Source of the DNA: Mesaphorura yosii | Lineage: Eukaryota; Arthropoda; Collembola; Poduromorpha; Tullbergiidae | DNA length: 33,614 nt | Direction of reading: 5' to 3' | Assembly (NCBI GenBank): GCA_009869945.1 | Contig: WIXG01000600.1 | Location: 1-33,614 of the forward strand | Shown here: positions 27,989-33,614 of the stretch, piece after piece | Numbering within the stretch: the first letter of the stretch is position 1 | Layout of the letters: each line of letters opens with the position of its first letter | Made by a program: the position numbers and the translations under genes | The notes under the pieces: generated by a model | Told to the model about the DNA's origin: nothing | What the model saw: the letters and a program-made list of their open reading frames with translations, nothing else | Database searches by the model: none

Positions 27989-29959
27989 TCAAGTATGGAC
28001 GACTGGAGTGCTGCTCCGTCGTCCCCGAACAAACGTACAATGCAAATGCGTGAACTCAACGAGCAGCGTGGCCGTCGACGCCGCGACAAGTATCGCGTAC
28101 AGCTGGATGACAGACAAGAGCGCCGTGTTGAACGAAAGGCGTCGCGGCACAAAGCGTGGGTCCGTCACAGGAAATTCTCGGCCCACGCCAGCGAGGTAAA
28201 GCCCGTCCCAGAATCCGGGGAAGATCCCGGCCTCAATGAAGCGGGACACGCAGTCAGTTATTTTGCTTTGCAGGTGGCCCATAAACTGCAGCGTGAGCCA
28301 GACGGAGCGGTCCCACAGCTCCTCCACCGTAGAGCAGTACAGCCCCGGATCGTCATGGCGGGACCGAATCTGGCGAATGGACCGCGACGCGAATTTCGTC
28401 AGCGTCCTCCGCGTGCCGACGTCCGGCCATTCTGCGAGGCAGAGGCCCCAGTCGTTCCAGTCGGGGTTCTTGCAGGAGGCGGGAGTGTCCGGCTCAAAGA
28501 AAGAACTGTTCGTATCGAAAGAGATACCTCCACGTGTAAAGTTTTGGAGTTCGACGGGCGCGTAGGCAGTGTGTTCGCGCACAACGCGGAATCCTTGCTC
28601 AAAGAGTTCCTTGTTTGTTCGGATTCGGGAGGGCTGCAGCGGGGCGAGCACGTGGGAAGTGAAGTAGGCGATGTACAGCTGCGAGGGGACGAAGAGGAGG
28701 AAGATGACGATGGCGATGGAGTGTGGCCAGCGGGGGTTCTGCAGGGGAATCCCGATGAGGGCCCACAAAATGTCGAGAGTGTACCAAACCTGCCGGAACC
28801 GTACGCCGGAATTGCCGAATGAAAGCAGCCCGACTGCGAAGAGCAGCGTGAGGGCTGCAAGACAGGCCCAGCTCCACATGTCGAAGGGGCGGAGGAAGAA
28901 GACGAGCGATGCCTGCTGGAGCGTCGCCTTCCTCGTGCAGTATAAATGCGCGTACTCGTCCATCGTCAGCAGCACCAGCTCCGTGTGGGCGTAGGCGACC
29001 AGCTGACAATTCAAGCAGAGAATGACGCGAGGCTGGCTGCTGAACTCCGGCGAGGGCCTGGCCCCGGGCGCGGGCGCGTACGGGTTTTGGACGTGGGTGA
29101 ATGTCAGATTGAAGCGGTGCACGAGCGTATTGCCGAGCACCTCGACCAACGGCCAGCCTCGCCAAGCCTCCCGGGCTTGCGGTTCGATATCCATCGGGCT
29201 TTCGCGCAAGGTCCAGTTCGAGTCGTAGAAAAGGTAGAGCCCAGTCCAAATTCCGCGCGTTTCCCCTTCACGTCTGTTCCCGGCTTTGTTCAGCGAGCTG
29301 TAAATATGGGGAAGAGCCTCACTGGTTCGTACGCGTGGAATTGGGACGGTTGCGGCGTCTTGCCATTGAGTTACGGCGTCACAGAGGAAACAAACGACAC
29401 ACCAACGCCAGCGCCATCTGCAGGTCCAGTCAGGTTCTTCCACTGCCACGCCAGCAATCAGAAGGACGAGTGGATGTCGTTCGTAAAATACGGACGAAGA
29501 GAAAGCTTGCTTCAGTCTGAATTCGTGTACTGCGCCCGTAATGACACCGAAAAACGGTGTATGGTCTCTGAATGCGGCGTTCGACGCTGAAATTGTGTCC
29601 AGAAGGAGGTGCTCGTCTCGCGAAATGACGAGGAAGATGGCACAGTGATCGTAATGTCGATCCCTATGAGTCTCCGCCCGCAAGGCTTCTGGATCCCACT
29701 GGTTCGATAGGACAAGCTGAGTCGTCAGTCGGGCGCTCCACGCGATTAATTTATCTTCCAGCTCGACGGTGGTGGCGGCAAATTCAGATTCGGAGGTGAC
29801 GATATGAAGGATGCAGCCAAGCTCGAATTCGGGCAGCAGGCCAAGCGCCTCTGCTGTTGTTTTTGCTTCTATGGCGCCCGCTGGAGTCAGCGTAGACGAC
29901 GGGTGGGCAGCTGAACAGAAAAGTACGAAAAAAATCACGCCAGAACCTTCGACGTTCAT
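27989..29959 (-). CDS. Divergent ionotropic receptor C (intact, intronless, mosaic)
   Basis: 656 residues from the ATG at 29959 (MNVEGSGVIFFVLFCSAA, a signal peptide aligned with receptor D). An earlier ATG at 30043 would add 28 residues ahead of the signal. Domains: ligand-binding half with WCVVCFLCDAVTQW, FFLRPFDMWSWACLAALTLL (M1), WYTLDILWALIGIPLQNPRW (pore), SQLYIAYFTSHVLAPLQP (M2) and M3 in SFNTALLSVIQLYAIL. The N- and C-terminal parts resemble receptors B and D, while the channel block is almost identical in DNA to inverted receptor A, so the gene is a mosaic. The tail after M3 is short and basic. The stop lies 309 bp from the upstream neighbour B's start codon region. Confidence 0.92.
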   Translation of the reverse strand: MNVEGSGVIFFVLFCSAAHPSSTLTPAGAIEAKTTAEALGLLPEFELGCILHIVTSESEFAATTVELEDKLIAWSARLTTQLVLSNQWDPEALRAETHRDRHYDHCAIFLVISRDEHLLLDTISASNAAFRDHTPFFGVITGAVHEFRLKQAFSSSVFYERHPLVLLIAGVAVEEPDWTCRWRWRWCVVCFLCDAVTQWQDAATVPIPRVRTSEALPHIYSSLNKAGNRREGETRGIWTGLYLFYDSNWTLRESPMDIEPQAREAWRGWPLVEVLGNTLVHRFNLTFTHVQNPYAPAPGARPSPEFSSQPRVILCLNCQLVAYAHTELVLLTMDEYAHLYCTRKATLQQASLVFFLRPFDMWSWACLAALTLLFAVGLLSFGNSGVRFRQVWYTLDILWALIGIPLQNPRWPHSIAIVIFLLFVPSQLYIAYFTSHVLAPLQPSRIRTNKELFEQGFRVVREHTAYAPVELQNFTRGGISFDTNSSFFEPDTPASCKNPDWNDWGLCLAEWPDVGTRRTLTKFASRSIRQIRSRHDDPGLYCSTVEELWDRSVWLTLQFMGHLQSKITDCVSRFIEAGIFPGFWDGLYLAGVGREFPVTDPRFVPRRLSFNTALLSVIQLYAILVAASTATLLVEFTHLHCTFVRGRRSSTPVVHT

Positions 29960-30410
29960 CCTTACGCGGTTTAATTTAGTCTTTGAGGACAAAAAGCGAT
30001 AATATCGGTCAACGTCGATAACGATAACAATTCGACCTTCCATTTGCACTTCCACTTGCACGTGTAAGCATTGTATTTTTTATTTACAGGAGAAAATCAA
30101 TGCGTGCACTTAATTCGAATGCAAAATGCGAAATGCTCAACCAGCACTTTAGGTCCATTACAGTGGTGGTGTGGCCTATTTTTTAGCCTGCATTTGTGCA
30201 CGTAGCACATTATTAACAAGAAATTGATTAAATTGTTTATAGGCTAGCAATTCCAAGCAAACACACAAATGTTTTGTGAAGGTGGTACACAAAAAACGAT
30301 GCAGATTTTCCAACGGCTGCACTTACCGCCTTAAAACCACTTCAATTTATGAAACGGACAATGAATTATCGTTTTATTGACAAGTCGGGCGAAGAGGAAA
30401 AGCTCGTACT

Positions 30411-32483
30411 CTATTTAATGTATGACAATTTGGGTTTAACAAGAATTATTGTAGTCGATTGACAATTTCGACGCCACATGGCGCGTGCGCAAAGATGTTT
30501 TATTATTCTTGCCCCTGAAATTCTTGCTTGGCAAATTTTCGCGTCCGGTCTCACCCAGCTGCGCCAGAATTTGATCTTCCGCCAAACATGTGCGCAAATG
30601 CACCGGCCTCGCACGTGTACGATTTCCACAAACAGCGTGAGTACCGCCGCAACGATGAGGATACCGTACAGCTGAATGACTGAAAGGAGCGCCGTATTGA
30701 AAGAGAGACGAGACGCAACGAATCGCGGGTCGGGCACCGGAAATTCACGCGCCGTTCCCGCCAGGAAAAGGCCGTCCCAAAACTGAGGGAAGATGCCAGC
30801 CTCGACCAGTCGGGCCGTGCCCTCTTTCATGGCGGACTGCAGGTGACCGACAAACTGCACGGTGAGCCAGACTGAGTGGTCCCACATTTCGTCCACTGTC
30901 GTGCAATACAGCCCGTGGTCCGGGTTGCGAGCCCGAATCTGTCGAATTGATCGGGCCGCGAATTTTGTGTGCGTCCTCCGCGTCCCTACATCCGGCCACG
31001 CCGCGAGGCAGGGGCCCCAGTCGTTCCAGCCCGGCTTCAGGCACACAGCCTCGGGGGTTTCCGTCTTCATGAACGACCGCTCAGTGAAATTGATTTTGTA
31101 GCGTGTGAAATTGTTGACGCCGAGCGGGGCGTACGACGTGTGGTCACACATGACGCGGAACCCGTTCTCAAAGAGTTCTTTGTTCGTCCGAATACGCGAG
31201 GACTCGAGCGGAGCTGTCACGTCGCATGTGAAGTAGGCGATGTACACCTGCGAGGCGAAAAAGAGGCCGAAGATGAGGAGAGCGATGGGCCGTGACCAGC
31301 GGGGGTTCTGTAACGGAATCCCGACGAGGCTCCAGAGAATGTCCAAGGCGTACCAAAGCCGTCCCGGTGACCTGTAGAAGGCAAGGGTCCCAACGGCAAG
31401 GATCACCGCCAAAGCCGCCAGGCAGGTCCACGTCCACATGTCGAAGGGCCGAAGGAAGAAAACGAGCGACGCCTGCTGGAGTGTCACCTTCCGCGTGCAG
31501 TAAAGGTGGGAGTACTCGTTGAGGAGTATGAGCACCATTTCCGTGTGCTGATAAGCTGCCGTGCCACAATTCAAGCATAAAATTACCCGTGGCGACGACG
31601 TCACGTTGAAATTGTCCGCCGTAGAGGGCAAGGCGAGTGAGAGCTTGGACTGCTCCAGCAGCGAGCTTGCAATCACGTCGCTCAAACTGCCGTTTCTCCA
31701 CGAGCGACGCACCTCAGCCTCGAGATGCTTCGGAGTCGGTCGCAGGGATCCGTCGGGGAAATAAAACAGGTCCCGCCATCTGTTGTATCCCCCGCGTGTT
31801 TCTCCAACTCTTCCATTTCCGTTGTTGTTCAGGGAAAGGTGCTTCTTTCGCAGTGCTGCCACCTGGCCTGGAATTCGTATGATTGAGGCGTCCTCCCACA
31901 GCACGACGGAGTCGCAGAGGTAGCACACAACACACCAACGCCATTTTTCGGACTGGGTCGTGGGTTCGTGCGTAATGAGAACGACGAGGGGATGGCGTTC
32001 GTAAAACAACGCCGATGTAAAAGCCTCCGCAAGTCGCGCGGTGAATTCGTCCACTGCGCTTGCACCCGTTAGCAAGCCAAAAAAAGGCGTCCGATCGCGA
32101 AACGCGTCGGGTAACACAGAAATGGTGTCCAGAAGGACACGCTCGTCTGGCGAGGCGACAATCACGACGAGGCAGTGTCCAAAATGTCGCAACCCGTGGG
32201 TGTGTGCCAGCGCCGCCGACGTCGGTTGCGGTTGATTGGCCAAGACGAGAGGAGTTGTCAGGCGAGTAGTCCAGGTGACTATTCTCGTGTTCAAATCGTG
32301 TGCGTGGGAGGCGGCGGGAAATTTGAACTCGGAAGCTACGATTTGAAGCGTGCAGCCCGGCCCGAATTCTGGGAGCAGGTCGAGCGAAGTTGCGAAGAAG
32401 CCTAAAGCGGCTGAAGGAAACGGGATGGAGGCTGCAGGGCAGAAGAGAAAAAGTAAAATTATGGCTGGACCTTCGTCGTTCAT
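30411..32483 (-). CDS. Divergent ionotropic receptor D (intact, intronless)
   Basis: 690 residues from the ATG at 32483 with signal peptide MNDEGPAIILLFLFCPAASI. Ligand-binding half with WCVVCYLCDSVVLWEDA, then LYCTRKVTLQQASLVFFLRP and M1, pore WYALDILWSLVGIPLQNPRW, M2 with SQVYIAYFTCDVTAPLES (differs from sisters at LQP) and M3 in SFNTALLSVIQLYGIL. It has the longest tail of the four, about 60 basic residues after M3 including several Cys/Arg/Lys, possibly from stop-codon loss. Last gene of the tandem array. Plasma membrane chemosensory channel subunit; ligand and coreceptor unknown. Confidence 0.92.
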   Translation of the reverse strand: MNDEGPAIILLFLFCPAASIPFPSAALGFFATSLDLLPEFGPGCTLQIVASEFKFPAASHAHDLNTRIVTWTTRLTTPLVLANQPQPTSAALAHTHGLRHFGHCLVVIVASPDERVLLDTISVLPDAFRDRTPFFGLLTGASAVDEFTARLAEAFTSALFYERHPLVVLITHEPTTQSEKWRWCVVCYLCDSVVLWEDASIIRIPGQVAALRKKHLSLNNNGNGRVGETRGGYNRWRDLFYFPDGSLRPTPKHLEAEVRRSWRNGSLSDVIASSLLEQSKLSLALPSTADNFNVTSSPRVILCLNCGTAAYQHTEMVLILLNEYSHLYCTRKVTLQQASLVFFLRPFDMWTWTCLAALAVILAVGTLAFYRSPGRLWYALDILWSLVGIPLQNPRWSRPIALLIFGLFFASQVYIAYFTCDVTAPLESSRIRTNKELFENGFRVMCDHTSYAPLGVNNFTRYKINFTERSFMKTETPEAVCLKPGWNDWGPCLAAWPDVGTRRTHTKFAARSIRQIRARNPDHGLYCTTVDEMWDHSVWLTVQFVGHLQSAMKEGTARLVEAGIFPQFWDGLFLAGTAREFPVPDPRFVASRLSFNTALLSVIQLYGILIVAAVLTLFVEIVHVRGRCICAHVWRKIKFWRSWVRPDAKICQARISGARIIKHLCARAMWRRNCQSTTIILVKPKLSYIK

Positions 32484-33479
32484 TCTTGCCTTAGATCTGT
32501 ATTGAAAAATAATCAGAACATAAACAAAGATACAAAATTTGTGGCTGAACTTGAGAATTTATGTCCAGACAACCTCTTTCTGTCATAATTGAAAGCCAAT
32601 TTTATCCTCTCAATCTGTTGATCAGCAAGCACTCCAGTGCCATTACAGCGTTTGAATTATTCGCTCCACCGACGCGAAATGTCTTTCACCTTGGCAGCTG
32701 CCCGTGGTTGGTCGTGCGATTGATTGGTTGATCGATTTTGGACAAATTATCGATTTTAATTATTGGCGAAGCAAAAGAAAAGCCAGTCTGCCACTCTTTT
32801 TGACGGACCACCATCACCACCCGGAGAACCTACGTGTCGAACTCGGTGAGTGTGACATTTTATTGCGAGCAGAGAGCAGTTCCCGCTTGCTGCAAAGTTC
32901 AGATGAAAATGCGTTAATTGTGGAGCTCACAATAACCACTGTGTGCGAACGGTGACATATAACGAGAAGCGTTATGTAAAATGGCACGTCCGAGGTGACT
33001 TTGTACAAATGACAGTTTATATCCTCACGACACTTGACTGTCCTCCTTATACCTTTACTTTACCGTTTCTTGTGACTTATGTCATGATCACGATACGACA
33101 GTTTATGTAAGTCGCAACAGTGGTTCCATACTACTTGCGACAGTCAGAAATATGAGACCTGTCGAGTTGCCTTTTGCCTTTTCGGGCCGGCACAGCGATA
33201 TTTTTACGACCCATTACACTTTTTATGACGCAGAGGCGAGACCACGAATTCGTTCCAACACAGGGAAGCAAGAAGGAGAAGGAGCACGGACATGACAACA
33301 AGTCGTGATCGGGTCGAAATATTAATAACTTGTATTTGTAATTTTGGAGTAGTCTGTTTCCGTCTTTTACTCTATAAGGATTAATACCTAATAAAGCCTT
33401 TTGGGCACAGAAAGTAAAACCTCCAGATTATGTTCACACCACATTGTTTTCCCATTTTCACCTCATAGAATTGTCATGC
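32484..33479. other. Intergenic upstream of receptor D
   Basis: About 1 kb with no recognised gene. A frame of 83 codons at 32704-32955 (plus) has no domain. It presumably includes the promoter of receptor D. Confidence 0.35.
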
Positions 33480-33614
33480 GAGGAACTTCAAATTGGACAA
33501 GCAGTAAATTATTCATTGACGAATAATCATGACAAGGAACTTCAGATCGGACAAGCAGTAAATTATTCATTGACGAATAATCATGACAAGGAACTTCAGA
33601 TCGGACAAGCAGTA
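33480..33614 (+). repeat. 54-bp tandem repeat array (about 2.5 copies, continues beyond window)
   Basis: The unit starting AAGGAACTTCAGATCGGACA recurs with period 54 (starts at about 33480, 33534 and 33588). The second and third copies are identical over their visible length; the first has a few changes (AAATTG for AGATCG). Each unit contains a 7-bp perfect inverted repeat ATTATTC-attgac-GAATAAT. The array is cut by the window edge. Confidence 0.9.

Noticed and set aside
1..33614. Search by eye for CRISPR arrays, tRNA/rRNA genes, intact transposons and viral elements
   Set aside because: None recognised; no terminal inverted repeats with a transposase or reverse-transcriptase motif were seen.

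Overview
The window is arthropod nuclear DNA. Genes are monoexonic or carry very short GT-AG introns (60-103 nt), TATA boxes lie close to several starts, and the gene content is animal and arthropod: ionotropic chemoreceptors, an AA15 lytic polysaccharide monooxygenase, a trypsin-like protease with a cysteine-rich prodomain, and a chitin-binding fragment. A plant/fungal-type GH3 glycosidase and a bacterial-type M28 aminopeptidase beside an AA15 enzyme would suit a springtail (Collembola), a group known for acquired carbohydrate-active enzymes. That placement is inference; nothing here proves the taxon.

Layout. 1-7 kb holds the 5' part of a secreted GH3 beta-xylosidase-like enzyme (minus), a methyltransferase-like C-terminal fragment, an aldo-keto reductase, a promethin/LDAF1-like membrane protein and a small secreted Cys-rich protein. 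7.2-10.6 kb holds two tandem intronless genes (minus) that each join a CBP/p300-type TAZ zinc finger to a MED25-type ACID/PTOV domain. I know of no such architecture, and it is the most interesting thing in the window. 11.4-13 kb is a secreted serine protease. 14-16 kb is an intact ionotropic receptor (IR-A, plus). 17-18.8 kb is a convergent pair: a Vibrio/Aeromonas-type M28 aminopeptidase and an AA15 LPMO, 101 bp apart.

19-25.7 kb is a decayed zone. It holds relics of a fatty-acid-binding protein, two gustatory-receptor-like fragments, a frameshifted ionotropic receptor, a broken member of a YHGT/QNRVNP family with an ADP-ribosyltransferase-like look, and a chitin-binding fragment. One intact-looking 59-residue secreted peptide gene lies among them. 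25.8-32.5 kb is a tandem array of three intact intronless ionotropic receptors (IR-B, IR-C, IR-D, minus). The window ends in a 54-bp tandem repeat running off the edge.

Themes. The glycosidase, LPMO and aminopeptidase suit extracellular digestion of plant, chitin or protein material. The receptors form a local chemosensory expansion in which IR-C is a mosaic: its channel block is nearly identical in DNA to inverted IR-A 13 kb away, and a separate tract matches IR-B, as expected from gene conversion. The TAZ-ACID proteins combine two domains that bind transcription-activator tails in two different coactivators (CBP/p300 and Mediator), so they may be bridging cofactors or decoys.
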